A stretch of 64,000 nt of DNA. Source: Lichtheimia corymbifera B2541. Lineage: Eukaryota > Mucoromycota > Mucoromycetes > Mucorales > Lichtheimiaceae. Shown here in pieces: positions 45,082 through 56,951 of the stretch. The first letter of the stretch is position 1, and each line of letters opens with the position of its first letter. The DNA is taken from the NCBI GenBank assembly GCA_000697475.1, contig JNEU01001031.1, positions 1-64,000 on the forward strand. Direction: 5' to 3'. The notes beneath the pieces are model-generated. The model was not told where the DNA came from. It did no database searches and was given only the letters and a program-made list of their open reading frames with translations. Position numbers and translations under genes: made by a program.

Positions 45082-45937
45082 CCATCTACTCACTCACATG
45101 TTTATTGCTAAGCAACAACCAATACCCAAACACCCCTTCCTTCCACCCTCTTTCATTTGTCGTTATTATCAATATACCCAACGTCAAACTCTACTTTTGC
45201 TTTGTACATGTCGATAGCATTATAGTCTCCAAGAAGAAGTGAAAGGAAAATAAAGTTCAGCTGCATTAACTCAAAGTATTAGAGCGAGATCCCATCTGAT
45301 CTTTCTTGCTTCAATGATCAATGCATGATATCGTACCGTATGTTAATTGGAGGATAGTACTTATAGTACAATTGCTGTCGTTGAGAGTCCACTCTTAAGA
45401 ATCCAATATCAATGATGCTATTTGCAGCAGGCAACCCACCAAGGCTCACCCAGCTGATCAACAATAGCCACATGTTGAAATACCACAAGCAAACAATAAG
45501 TGTGAGCTGCATTGACAACATTCAGCACCACCGCCAACAATATAAATGAAGAATCATTAAGCAAAGGATAATACTGCTTGTAGTATGTTTCCATGACAAC
45601 TGCTGCCCTCTTGGTGTACATTATGAAAAATTGCATACGGGTAATGATGGCCAATGTCAATTCCCATCCCAAAAAAGTAGCTAGGTTACCAATGGATCTA
45701 CCCGCGTTTCCAAGATTCACACACACCTATGGAAAAAGTGGGATGCATCACAATGAGGGAATGGAGCTTGTATTACGTCAGGTGGTACTATTTGCCGATT
45801 GGCTGGAGATTTTATGGCTAAAATGCGGGAAAAAACCATGGTGCGTGTGGAGCACTCTAGTGTCCGGGAAACTTTGTTGCTTTATAAAGAACCACCCGCG
45901 CGTTTTATAATGACCACACTCTTTCTCTTTGTTTACA
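45082..45937. other. Divergent intergenic region with an unassigned hydrophobic frame
   Basis: On the minus strand 45418-45726 an open frame without its own ATG follows a plausible acceptor (CCATAG) and encodes about 100 residues with hydrophobic stretches (ATFLGWELTLAIITRM, SSFILLAVVLNVVNAAH). An upstream ATG at about 45840 (minus) could open a first exon, but no clean splice joins them. I cannot say whether this is a small membrane-protein gene. Confidence 0.25.
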
Positions 45938-47158
45938 ATGCCTGTTACCAAGACCACTCTCGACGCTGCCAATGCTATCGACCAATATACCCTGATTAAT
46001 GAGAAAAAGACTCTATCTGTGATGGTGTTGAACTATGGCGGTACCTTGACTCATATCTTGGTACCCGACAAGGAGGGCCATATTCGTGATGTGTGCGTTG
46101 GCTTTGACGACTTTGAGACTTACAAGAATCCTAAAAACCCTTACTTTGGTGCTTTGATCGGCCGATTTGCTAACCGGTGAGTTTGCATCTACGCGGGTTT
46201 TCGTGCTGAGACTAATAGCTGGCCTCTTACATAAGCATCGGCAAAGGGCAGTTTACCATCAACGGCACTACGCATCAGCTCCCCATCAATAACGGTCCCA
46301 ACGCTTTGCATGGTGGTATCCATGGCTTCGATAAAAAGATCTGGAACGTGACCATCTTGTCACAAAGCCCTGCTAGCATTCAGTTGGATCTTACCAGCCC
46401 TGCTGGTGATGAGGGCTATCCCGGCGAAATGAAGACCACCGTAACCTATACGGTCACCGAAAGCAACTCGCTTGAGATCACATATAGTGCAACGTCATCC
46501 GAGGACACCATGGCTAATTTGACCAACCACTGCTACTTTAATTTGGCTGGCCTTTCCAAGAACCCTAATGTATTGGATACACAAATCACCATGACTGATG
46601 ATGTTCAGGGGGTTTTGGAGTTGGATGAGAATTCTCTGCCCACTGGCAAGGAGCTTAGCTGGACTGATGCAGATTACATGTGCTTCTCAGTATGTAGGAG
46701 GAAGAGGTGTAAAACTGAGGAATTTTGTGATTGATGTATTATTCTGTATGTAGGGTGACAAAGCTGGCACATCCATTGGTGCACGTAAAGACAAGCTTGC
46801 TGCTTCCAAGGGCTATGATCATCCTTATGTGATCCATCATGACTACGTAATCAACACATCACAACTTCCCCTTCGTAAGGCTGTCACTGCATTTGCCCCC
46901 GAAACAGGTATCGAGATGGAATTTGCCACTACGGAACCCGCCTTCCAGTTTTACACAGGCAACTTTATTCCCTCGGGTGTTTTCCATGGTAAAAAATCAC
47001 AAGACGAAGTTGCTTATGGTGAACACGCTGGTTTCTGCTTGGAAAGCTCTCGTAATCCTGATGCTCCCAACAAGTCTGATTGGGTCAGCAGCGTTTTGCT
47101 CAAAAAGGGCGATACATACGGTAGCAAGACCATCTTTTCATTTGGTGTTCGCACTTAA
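45938..47158 (+). CDS. Aldose 1-epimerase (galactose mutarotase)
   Basis: Interconverts alpha and beta anomers of hexoses, first step of the Leloir pathway; cytosolic. Three exons (45938-46176, 46236-46689, 46754-47158), about 365 residues, full length. Diagnostic blocks: NYGGTLTHILVPD, IGRFANRIGKGQF, NNGPNALHGG (binding-site residues), LTNHCYFNLAG with the catalytic-type His, and EPAFQFYTGNF; a late Glu in GFCLESSRNPDAPN is the general base region. No Gal10-type epimerase fusion. Divergently oriented from the mitochondrial carrier. Confidence 0.93.
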
Positions 47159-47448
47159 AAACCTCCTCTTCCCTTCTCTTTGTCCTTTTTCATCAATGTA
47201 TTATACTATCAGCACTTGTAACATAGTGACAACCACCCACGCGCGAATAAACAATTTATTGCAGTATTGCAAAATGAATGATGATAGATGGGGGTCCATG
47301 TGCCGTGCTTTAAAGTACATACAAAATGTCGGCCACTTTCAGGTCCAGCCACACCCAGCAACTCTACAATTTGGACATCCTCTTCTTTCCTCCCCCTCTT
47401 CTTTATACGCACATTCACTCACACAATTACACAACAGCCCCGTCGATC

Positions 47449-49311
47449 ATGTATCAACAACCACATATGCCACAACCAGGCATGATGCCAGCTCAGCAAG
47501 GCATGCCCAATCAGATGCAGTTTCGAAAGCGCCCTAGTGAAGCTGATCCCATCACAAAGCACATCAAGTGAGCAATCTTAATTCTCTATTCGACAACGCG
47601 CGCGTAATAGTGTACTCATATAAGAACAGGAAAAAACGACCCACCGATCGCAACATGCCAGCCAAAGTAAGTTGTCGTATGCTTTATATATCAGCTATTG
47701 TATTTGACGGGAACCACTTACGCCAAAATAAATAGATTGAAGCCTTTGTGCCAGAGTGCAAGTTGTATAGCGAACTTACCGAATTTGAAAAGAAGTTGGA
47801 TGGAACGATCATGAGAAAGCGTCTCGATATCCAGGAGGCATTAGGAAAACCCACCAAGGTACATAGCGAGTGCTTGGTATGCTTCATTATCTCTAAACAT
47901 GGGTGGTCATCTTCTAGATCAGAACCACGTTACGCGTTTTTGTTTCCAACACGTCTTCCAACCAGCAACAAGGCATGAATGAAGATGGCACTTTTGATAT
48001 GAACAGCGGGAATGCGCCTTCATGGACGCTCAAGATTGATGGCAAGCTCTTGGATGTATGTGTCTTGTGTGTAATTGGATTCATTATCGGTTCTCATTGA
48101 CAGAATCTTTTGTTTGTAGAAACCACCTACCCAGACTGGCCACAGATTCACATCCTTTTTTCGTGCTATTGGTGTAGAGCTTGATCGTGATCCCAAGTTG
48201 TATCCTGAAGGAAACGTGATCGAGGTATATGGATAATGAATGGTATCATTTGGGTATATACTCATATGGGTGTATAGTGGCATAAACAACCAAACGCTCC
48301 AGAGCACGATGGCATTGAAATCACACGCAGAGGCGATGCTAATGTGAATGCACGTATTATCCTGGATCCTGAATATATCCCCCAGAGGTTCAAGGTCAGC
48401 CCTGCATTGTCAGAAACAGTGGATATGGCAGTTGGCAACAAGCCTGATATCGTAATGGCGCTCTGGACATATATCAAGGTAATAGATAGGAATGGTTTGC
48501 CGGCGATTGTGGACTCATTTGAATGTCTTTAGCAACACAAACTACAAGATGCCGACGACAAACGGTTGATCCACTGCGATGCACGACTCAAACAGCTCTT
48601 CAACAACAGCGACCAAGTTCACTTTAGTCAAATCCCTGAGCTTATCAATCCACATTTGTCACGGCCAGATCCTGTAGTGATCAATTATACTATCCGGTAA
48701 GCATGGATTTGGACCTATGAGTGTGTACGAGTTCCAGATTGCCTTATCTTCTGTATCTTTTTAGCGTGGATAAGGAACAACATCAATCACCCCAGGCATA
48801 CGACATTGACGTGGAGATTGAAAGCCCAGTGCGACAAAAGATGATGAATTGTTTAGCAGCAGGACAGACACAAAAGGAGATCATGGGATTGGACGAGAAG
48901 ATTGTACAATGCGTACAAAGCATCAACAATTCAAAGATCAAACGAGACTTTTTGCTCCAATTCTCCCAGGAACCGGTAGACTTTATCAACAAATGGATCG
49001 CTAGTCAAGCCAGAGATCTCGAGGTAAGGAGCACGAGCATAGGGTGGATTCATTATGATATTGTACTGATATTGGCTATAGGTGATATTGGGTGAGAGCA
49101 AGATCAACTTGGAGGAGATGCGTCGCAACGATTTTTACAAACAACCTTGGATCAAGGAAGCTGTGTTCCATTATCTCACTGCCAAGGTAAGAGTGATGTT
49201 TTGGATGATGTTAAAAGGGAGTATATGGCTGATTGTGTGATATTTTAGGTCCAACAACGAATGCAAGATCTTATCAATGTGCAACGAGGGGCACCCCCAC
49301 CACCACAATAA
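47449..49311 (+). CDS. SWI/SNF-type remodeller subunit SMARCD/Swp73 (SWIB domain)
   Basis: Accessory subunit of SWI/SNF or RSC complexes. Ten exons in phase (47449-47567, 47630-47666, 47736-47858, 47918-48055, 48120-48224, 48278-48478, 48533-48696, 48765-49023, 49082-49186, 49249-49311), about 437 residues. A Pro/Gln/Met-rich N-terminus is followed by the [12 protein letters not shown] block, TLRVFVSNT...[11 protein letters not shown] and [13 protein letters not shown] (conserved SMARCD core), then the SWIB domain ([39 protein letters not shown]), and the C-terminal [21 protein letters not shown] helix. Budding yeast homologues are Snf12 and Rsc6; the single copy here could serve either complex. 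Stop is 108 bp from the convergent BZW-type gene. Confidence 0.92.
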
Positions 49312-49418
49312 ACCACACGCTTCTTCCTATAAATATCGTTTTCAAGTCATTGTTTATGATCCAATAATAATAAATTGTTGATGAAAAAAGGAATGAGAGC
49401 AATGTTGCTATGCTAGGT

Positions 49419-51060
49419 TTAATCTTCTTCTTCGCTGCTATCGTCTTCGTTCTCACGCAACCATTGCACAAAAGCAGCCATTTGCTTCAAAAAGACAGTC
49501 TTGCCTTGGGGCTTGTGTGCCTTGTCAGCCCAGAAAACAATGGCATTATCGGAAAGCACATCGTTCTTGTAGAGGAGCTGCACAATTTGGCGGAAAAACT
49601 TTGTAAGCTTGGCATCCTCATAGCAAGTGATTTGGACTTGTTGAAGAAGGACAAGTTCGGTCTTAGGAGAAGTAGTGAAGGTTTCCAAGACATCCGTCCA
49701 ACTCTGTATTACGTAAGGCAATATATAAGAAAAAGATCAAAGCATGGATGAAAAAAGTAAACATACCTTGATTGCACGTAAAGCCTGCACCTCCACTTGA
49801 TCTGGGCGAGCATTAATCACGTCGACTGTACTAATAACAGCCATCCAGATAATTTGGATCATTTCAGGTTCACTGATCTTGTTGTCCTTCATGACTTGCT
49901 TGATTTCAACGATGACCTATGATACATAAAGTCAATACATGAATGGTTACATATATATCATTAAAACATACCTCCTTGGCGTTGGCATCCTCATCGGTCA
50001 TCATACCATGCAATTTAGCCAACAGATCCTTCTTGATAGAATCCATGACATTCTTTTGATGGAATTCAACGAGCTCCTTCATATCCTGAGCTTCAAAATG
50101 ACGCACAAGACAATCCTCCTCACGCTTGTTAGGTGGGAAGAGCTCAATCAGCTTTGAATCCATATCAGCGTTGACGAGCATTTTGCCCAATTGGTCGATG
50201 CCTTGTTCGCTCAAAATCGTTCGAAACACCGAGGTGGCAAACTCGAGCGATGCACCTATAAATACCATATTGAATAAGAGGGAATATATCAATCACAATG
50301 AATAATATACACATACCATCTTTGACCAAATAATCCTTCAAAAGCACCTTCAAGACGGAAATTCCGGTAAGCTGCGTGGTGATCATGTATCCTGTAGCCA
50401 TGGCGAGTTTATTGCACTCCTCGGACTTCCACTTGTTGATAAACTGCAACACATGCTTGAGGGTGTCATCCAATGATTTTTGAAGGTACTTGTAGCGGCG
50501 GATGAGCTTGTTAAAGACCTTGACATGCTTCTTGATGACTTCAGGATCATCGGGAGCAGAAAAGAGACAAAAGGAGCTTCGCTCGGCACTGGCATCAATG
50601 ATACCTCCTGGTTCTAAATATACGTACGTGCATCTTGTCAGTAAAAGAAAAAACTTTTTCGTGACCACCAAACCTACCAACAATGCCTCCAGTAATAAGG
50701 ATTTCCCAAAGAGAGTCGGCGTACTTGCGATATTCGAGTGTATTTCCCGCCGCGTCGAGTTTGGACGAGATGGCGTCAAAGTTATCCTTGTCGATCGATG
50801 ACAGATGAGTCAATAAGTTATCCCTGAAGACTAGAATAGTAGTTCACAGTTAGATGACAACTTCATCTCGTTCACTAATAAAAGGAATTACCTTCAGGCT
50901 CGTGCTTTGCTTGTGCTTTTTGAACACCCTAGCAACAGTGATGAGCTTTTTCTGGTTACCGTAATACCGCATGTGGCTTACTTACCTTTCTTTGCTTTAT
51001 CTTGACACCATGCAAAGCAGGTTTGGTATTGGTAGTAGTTTGAGATTGGGGAGAATTCAT
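49419..51060 (-). CDS. eIF5-mimic protein (BZW1/BZW2, 5MP family)
   Basis: Translation regulator that competes with eIF5 for eIF2 and thereby tightens start-codon selection. Seven exons in phase (50986-51060, 50892-50928, 50678-50830, 50613 down to 50317, 49972-50255, 49767-49916, 49419-49703), about 426 residues, matching human BZW1/2. Shared blocks: LEYRKYADSLWEILITGG, EPGGIIDA, FNKLIRRYKYLQKS, NKLAMATGYM, LIELFPPNKR, the W2 domain (IIWMAVISTVDV, LVLLQQVQITCYED, FWADKAHKPQGKTVFLKQM, FVQWLREN), and the acidic AA-box tail SSEEED that contacts eIF2-beta. The family is absent from budding yeasts. Confidence 0.93.
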
Positions 51061-52999
51061 GTATTGTTGCTGGTTCCTTTCTTTTTGTGCCGAACTAGTG
51101 GAAAGTCTCGTACAAAGGGAAAAAAAAGATGTAAAGTGGAAAGTAATGGAGAAAAAAGTTGCTGCGTGGATCTGCAGCAAAAGCGTCATGCTTTTAACAC
51201 CAGTCGATGCTTGACCAATGCAATCATGCATATCACACTTTCACTTCCGCCTTTTCCGATAATTACACGCTATCCCCTTCTTGTATGTCCCTTAGATTAT
51301 ACCGTCACGACCATTGATTGGTGTATGTATGTCCATGTACTCATCATTTTCCACACCACAACCACAACCACACACACATGCATACATATCATAATGATCA
51401 CCCGTTTCCGGGAAAAAACACTATTGCATCATTCGTCACGGGAACAACATACACACTTGTATAGTCTCGGTGAAACTTTTTGACATTCGTTTCGCAGCAC
51501 AAGTTTCTTGCGTACTGCCCACCACCTTTACAATGGATATGGATGCTTCAACGGAGGTTCGAGATCACATGGTAGAGAATAATAGCACGTCCTCTTGCTA
51601 AAAGCATGCACAGGGTCTGAGGATTGCAGCGAAGAAAACAAAACGAAAGCACTGACCTGAATGTACGCGCTATGATTAACCGCCACGTTTATTTAATGCA
51701 TGCCAGCCAGACCAAGTCGAAATTTCCCCTTGAGCCAGCGTAACTACTTGTTACATAGCATCCCCGAAGCACTTTTCTTAGTTTCCATGACAACCCTATT
51801 TACGTTGGCAATCGGTCCTTGATTACTACGCTGGGGCAACTGTGCTTCAGAATGCATTTCTTATATCCTGGACTCCCTGATACAACGGCCTGAGGATACC
51901 CATATATCTATTAGCAAAGGATGTGAGGAAATAGCTGGACACCGAGTGCGATCGCATTAGCCATAAAAAACCTTATTATTATACTTTTGGTATTGCTGTT
52001 GTCAGGGAATTTGATTGTTGAAGATGCATATAGCTATGGACGGACCAAAGCTGGTCATCGTTTTCTTTATCATTATGTTGGGATGCATCTCCAGGGCAAA
52101 CGATGGATGCTGCTGCTCACCCAGCATCCTATATATAGACATTTGCTATGCTCGGGATCAGGTTTCTCATAAGAAAAGCAGTCAAATCAATGCATGTGAT
52201 GGTTTCGGTGAATGTCTTTTCAGGATCAAGCAACATTGACTTAATTTTAACGTGACCAGGAAGATTAGGAAGAACCACGATGTAGTACGAGTTGCCTTGA
52301 AAAAGAAGAAAAAGTCGCATATCTCAATACAGCGTTTGCGGTTGAGATATATTTATACGTGTGTTGACGCATCCTCCAGAATAGTAGTTTCCTTATACTT
52401 GGGTACATCATTTTACTATACTACGAATGAATACCTGTTACGATGGGAGTATAGGAAGCTTAAAAACAGGTATCTCATCATTTTGCATAATGGTGCTGCA
52501 CGTTTTAGCCTCCTTGTCAAAAGCGTAGGAATGATTGTGTTTTGACATGTCTTTTTATATATCCTTTATACAAAAGGGGTTTGGGGAGATGCAGCGCTGA
52601 GCCAAGATTCTCAAGAGTAATCTCGTTAATTTGACCATTCTCTTTCGTGGAACCATCAACATTGAGCGATCCACCGGTTGATAATCCATGATCGTGTTCT
52701 CTCTTGCTCTTTTTTTCTTTTCATATGTGCATATAATGGTCCAAAATAATGACGTCAAGAAGCATAATGAATGATGTGGAATAAGTGGTAAGGATTAAAA
52801 GGAAAGAGGGAGAGTAATGAAACTGGATACCAAGTAAGCATGAAATTGACCAAACTCGATTTGTAACTTAGTTGTTTTTGTATCTCCCTTCCCGCCTTCT
52901 TTGTCTCGTTGCAGCTTTCATCCCCGCACAGCAGCTCTCTCTCTTGTCTTGCTCCTTTTATCAAACGCTTCTTTTGCTTTCAGGCTCATTTGACGAGCA
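51061..52999. other. Intergenic, about 1.9 kb, with one small secreted-type frame
   Basis: Promoters of the two divergent genes lie at the ends. A 22-codon ATG frame at about 51534 is too short to support. The only frame of interest is 52024-52239 (separate entry). Confidence 0.35.
52024..52239 (+). CDS. Possible small secreted cysteine-rich peptide
   Basis: An ATG-started frame of 71 codons: a charged start (MHIAMDGPK), a hydrophobic core LVIVFFIIMLGCIS, a candidate signal-peptidase site SRA-ND, and a short mature part with six cysteines including a CCC run. The layout is that of a secreted peptide or effector-like protein. There is no family match, no intron evidence, and chance is a serious alternative for a frame this short in a 1.9-kb intergenic region. 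Confidence 0.25.
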   Translation: MHIAMDGPKLVIVFFIIMLGCISRANDGCCCSPSILYIDICYARDQVSHKKSSQINACDGFGECLFRIKQH

Positions 53000-55659
53000 A
53001 TGAGCACCTCCGTCATCATCCCTACTTCTACATTGGACGATCGGTCGATACCCCCTTCTCAGGAGACCACCACTTCATACCACCAACACACCGCCAATCA
53101 CCAAGACGACGACACTATATCCTCCCATTCTGACAATCACACCACCAAAGCAACAACACATATACCACCAGCCCTTGATAAAGAAGATGATGAAGAAGAA
53201 GACGATGATTATAAAAGCATAGTTTCTGTCAAACAAGAACGACGTGAGTCGCAGGTGACCATTCAGGAACTGCCAAACACCACAACAGGTAACCTATGAC
53301 ACCATCATCATCAGTTGTCTCCCCGCCTTGAATTCCTTACCCGCCATATATATCTATAGTACGGCGAGATAGTATATCCAACAAGAGCATTACAACCACT
53401 CACAGCATCCACAATGATGATGATACCACCAGCAGCAGCAGTGATGACGATGAGGAACAAGAAGAAATCCAAGGTTTTATACCACAAAAAGACAATACCA
53501 GCAGCAAAAGCCGATCGGATGACACCATTCCCTCGACTCCTTCATCGAAATCACCAAGTTCATTTGATGCATCTGCCAACCACAGTGATTATTCCAATGC
53601 GACATCAATTCAAGATGATGATGAAGAAGAAGACAATACAAAGTTGGATCACAAACAAGCGGAGAAACAACATGAGCGGGATGATAAGGAGGAGATGCCG
53701 ACCACGACGACAGCGGATGATGCTGCATCTTCATCCATTGAAACTAAGGATTTACCTGCCATACCTCCTTCCACAACAACAACATCATCATCAAATGACG
53801 AGAAAGCACATCCACCTAAACCAGCAGCCATCGATACATCAAGTTCCACCACAGCATCTTCACGATTATTTGGTATTTGGTCAAGCATCAAGAGTGCATC
53901 AGGACGCTGGCCGTCTCAACAACAACAACAGCAGCCATCCCAACAAACGGCTATGATTATTGAGCATCATGAAAGGAAGAGCAAACGACTTTCTCAACAA
54001 CATCGCAGTGCTTCAGAGCCTGATCTTGGTCATGAAGATATACTGACACAAATGGAAAATCTCAACATTGCCAATACAAGTGATCCCAAAGTACGGATGC
54101 TGGTGGGCCTCAAACGTCAATCTGTAAGAGATAGTCTCAAGAGCCAATATTTGGGTCGAGATGACTTCGATTGGGGTAAAAAAAAAAGTCAAGCCGTGAT
54201 TGTGTGTTGCTCCTCCACTAACTTACATTTCCTTCCCCACTTTAATAGACTTTTGGGCAGGTCTCTTGTGTGATTTCGAGCAGACATTCAAAGCCAAACA
54301 ACCACTATTACATCACGTGCAACATGGTATTCCACCTTCGATTCGTGGCATGGTATGGCAATTACTCGCCAATTCCAAAGACGCAGTGATCCATGACAAG
54401 TATATCGAGCTACTCAAGGCACCTAGCGCATACGACAAAATGATCCAACGCGATTTGGCACGTACTTTTCCTGGTCATAAGTTCTTCAAGGATCGAGATG
54501 GTGTTGGTCAAGAAGGGTTATATAACGTGGTGCGTGCATACAGTGTCCTGGATCAAGAAGTTGGCTATTGTCAAGGCCTTGCATTTATTGTTGGCCCTCT
54601 ATTATTGAACGTAAGTTAAGGGCTAAAGCTCGATTATCATTATACACATGTATTCATTCATATGCAACAATGTAGATGCCTGATGACGAAGCCTTTTGTG
54701 TGCTTATCCGATTGATGAACGATTATGGTTTACGTGGTCATTTTACACCTGACATGGAAGGATTGCATCTGCGCTTGTATCAATTCGACATGCTTGTGGA
54801 GGAGCACTTGCCACACATCGCACGACATTTGAATCAGCAGGGTGTCGGTTCAACTATGTATGCATCACAATGGTTTATGACGCTCTTTGCATACAAGTTT
54901 CCATTGAACTTGGTGTTCCGTATCTATGATTTGGTGCTCGTACAAGGCATTTCATCCATCTTTCAGTTTGCCATCGCCTTGCTTAAGCGCAACCAGACTA
55001 CTATCCTGGGCCTTGATTTCGAGCATCTTTTGAATTTTCTCAAGAATGGTCTCTTTGAAGAATACAAGGTAACGCTGGGTTCCATCATGGATGTTTTTCT
55101 ATCATACTCATAGGTCATTTCATTCTAGGATGATGATCGGCAATTGGTCGCGGATGCATGCACCTTTGAAATCACTGCTCGGAGGTTACAACAATTAGAA
55201 AAAGACCACAAGGTGCAAATGGCAAAAGAAGTAGCTGATGCAAGGACCTTGGACCAGTTACAAAGGAACAACAATGATTTACGTAATCAAATCAGAGCAT
55301 TAGAGCAAGCGTCGAGCAATCTACAAAAGGAACACGGCGACATTCACGAACAACTAAGAAAGACGAGAGCGGATTTGACACATGCGCATGATGAACGTTC
55401 TTCATTGCAAGATCTGGTGGATCTACTGAAGCAGGAGGTGGACACGCTACCAAAAAGGATCGAATCCCAGTGCAGGACACAATTTGAGAGCCTCTGTGTG
55501 GAAAACGCAAAGTTAGTGGAACGCAATTCAATGCTCGAGGACCAATTGGCAGGGATTGAAATGCTGGTCATTGATATGAAGATGAGATATGCCCAGACGA
55601 AGAACGAATGTGGCGAACTTCAGCAAAAGCTCAATGATATGAAGAGAGTAATTGGATGA
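53000..55659 (+). CDS. TBC-domain RabGAP with C-terminal coiled coil, Gyp5/EVI5-like
   Basis: GTPase-activating protein for Rab GTPases in exocytic or Golgi traffic. Five exons (53000-53288, 53360-54175, 54249-54610, 54676-55068, 55129-55659), about 796 residues. The first 370 residues are acidic, Ser/Thr-rich and disordered-looking with DD/EE and Gln runs. The TBC domain begins FWAGLLCDFE...GIPPSIRGMVWQLL; the arginine finger is in IQRDLARTFP and the glutamine finger in EVGYCQGLAFIVGPLLL, so catalysis is expected. The domain ends near NFLKNGLFEEY. The last 175 residues are heptad-rich coiled coil (LQQLEKDHKVQMAKEV onward). The order disordered-TBC-coiled coil matches yeast Gyp5/Gyl1 and animal EVI5. 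Confidence 0.9.
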
Positions 55660-56111
55660 AATCAATAAACTTATTTATACACAAAATCAAGTTCTTTGAT
55701 GGTTTATGAGGATAGTTGGGGTAGTTCTACATTACATGTACTCTTTGAAATAAAGTATACGCCATTATTGACGCATTTTTTGTACCGTGGTAACACACAA
55801 TCCATGCGATCCGAGCTCTGTTAGATCACCGTTTTCTTGTGTCACCATGACCGATCATCCCCTGTCAAAAGAAGGATGATTGTCACTCCACGCTTTGCAA
55901 GTGCTTTCTGACACAATCTTGGACTTGGCAGTAGGAAAAAGCATCTTGGCATTACTGCAACCCATGTTGATCCCAAGGTAGGGCTGTCTCGGAAATCTCA
56001 CTGACATGGGTTCCCGACAACCATGATGATGAAGATCCTTGACGATTATAAATGCTGATGGTGTACACGTCAAAAGTCGCGAGTTTTCCTCTTTCACTCT
56101 TTACGAACAAC

Positions 56112-56737
56112 ATGCAATTCAAGACCTTTTCAACTTTTATTGTTGCAGCTTGGCTTATGGCTGCTGTACGCTCAGTTGATGGTAAGAAAATAGTGTCCAT
56201 TGTCAACAACAAAGATGCTCATGCTTTCATTGTCATCGTTCTAGTGCCGGCATTGACCTCATTGACCTCAGTGTAAGTGTGGTGTACAATGACAAGCAAT
56301 AATAGCAAGTCTTCTTATGCGTACTATACAGAATTGAATCGATCACTGCCGCTCCATCAACCAATACGCCATTGTTGTCGTATGCTCAATCGGCATATAG
56401 CCGTGTTTCTTCTGAAGTGCAATGGTCGCAATCACAAGCCGCTGCTCAACAAAGTGAATCTGCCACTACTGAAGCTAATCCTTCTGGTACCGATGGAGCT
56501 GCTGGTGCTTCCGATACTAATGGTGCTGGTGGTGCCGGTGCTTCCGATACAAACGGTGCTGGTGGAGCTGGTGCTACTGATACAAATGCTGGTGGCGCTG
56601 GTGCTACTGACACAGCCGCTAGCACTGGTGGTACTGGTAACGAGAATAGTCAATCTGCAGGCGCTTCCACCCAAGCCATGCTCTTGTCAGCTTCTGTCAG
56701 CGTTTTCCTTGCTAGCTTTGCTGCCATGCTCGCTTAA
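56112..56737 (+). CDS. GPI-anchored-type surface protein with Gly/Ala repeats
   Basis: Three exons (56112-56181, 56245-56272, 56332-56737) give about 167 residues. Signal peptide at residues 1-20 (FSTFIVAAWLMAAVRS). The middle is Ser/Gln-rich, then imperfect repeats GASDTNGAGGA, GASDTNGAGGA, GATDTNAGGA, GATDTAAS. The C-terminus is a hydrophobic tail (LLSASVSVFLASFAAMLA) after small residues (SAGAST), as in a GPI-attachment signal. This is a cell-wall or plasma-membrane mannoprotein-like design; function unknown. The 28-nt exon 2 is the least certain, though it keeps frame. Repeat number may vary between strains. Confidence 0.65.
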
Positions 56738-56951
56738 ACAACAACATTGATTACTGTTACTTATTATAATAAAGTGAGATTCGGAGATTTGGAAACGATT
56801 AAGCTTCCAGTGATGAAAGATGCATAAACATCCGTCGCACGTGGCTGCCAAATAATCCGAGACTTTCAAGGATGTCCCAACTTTTTTTTTTCTCTCTCTC
56901 TCTCCAAGTTTCATTTTTCCCTTTCCTTTTTGACTTTGGCACAAAAAGACT

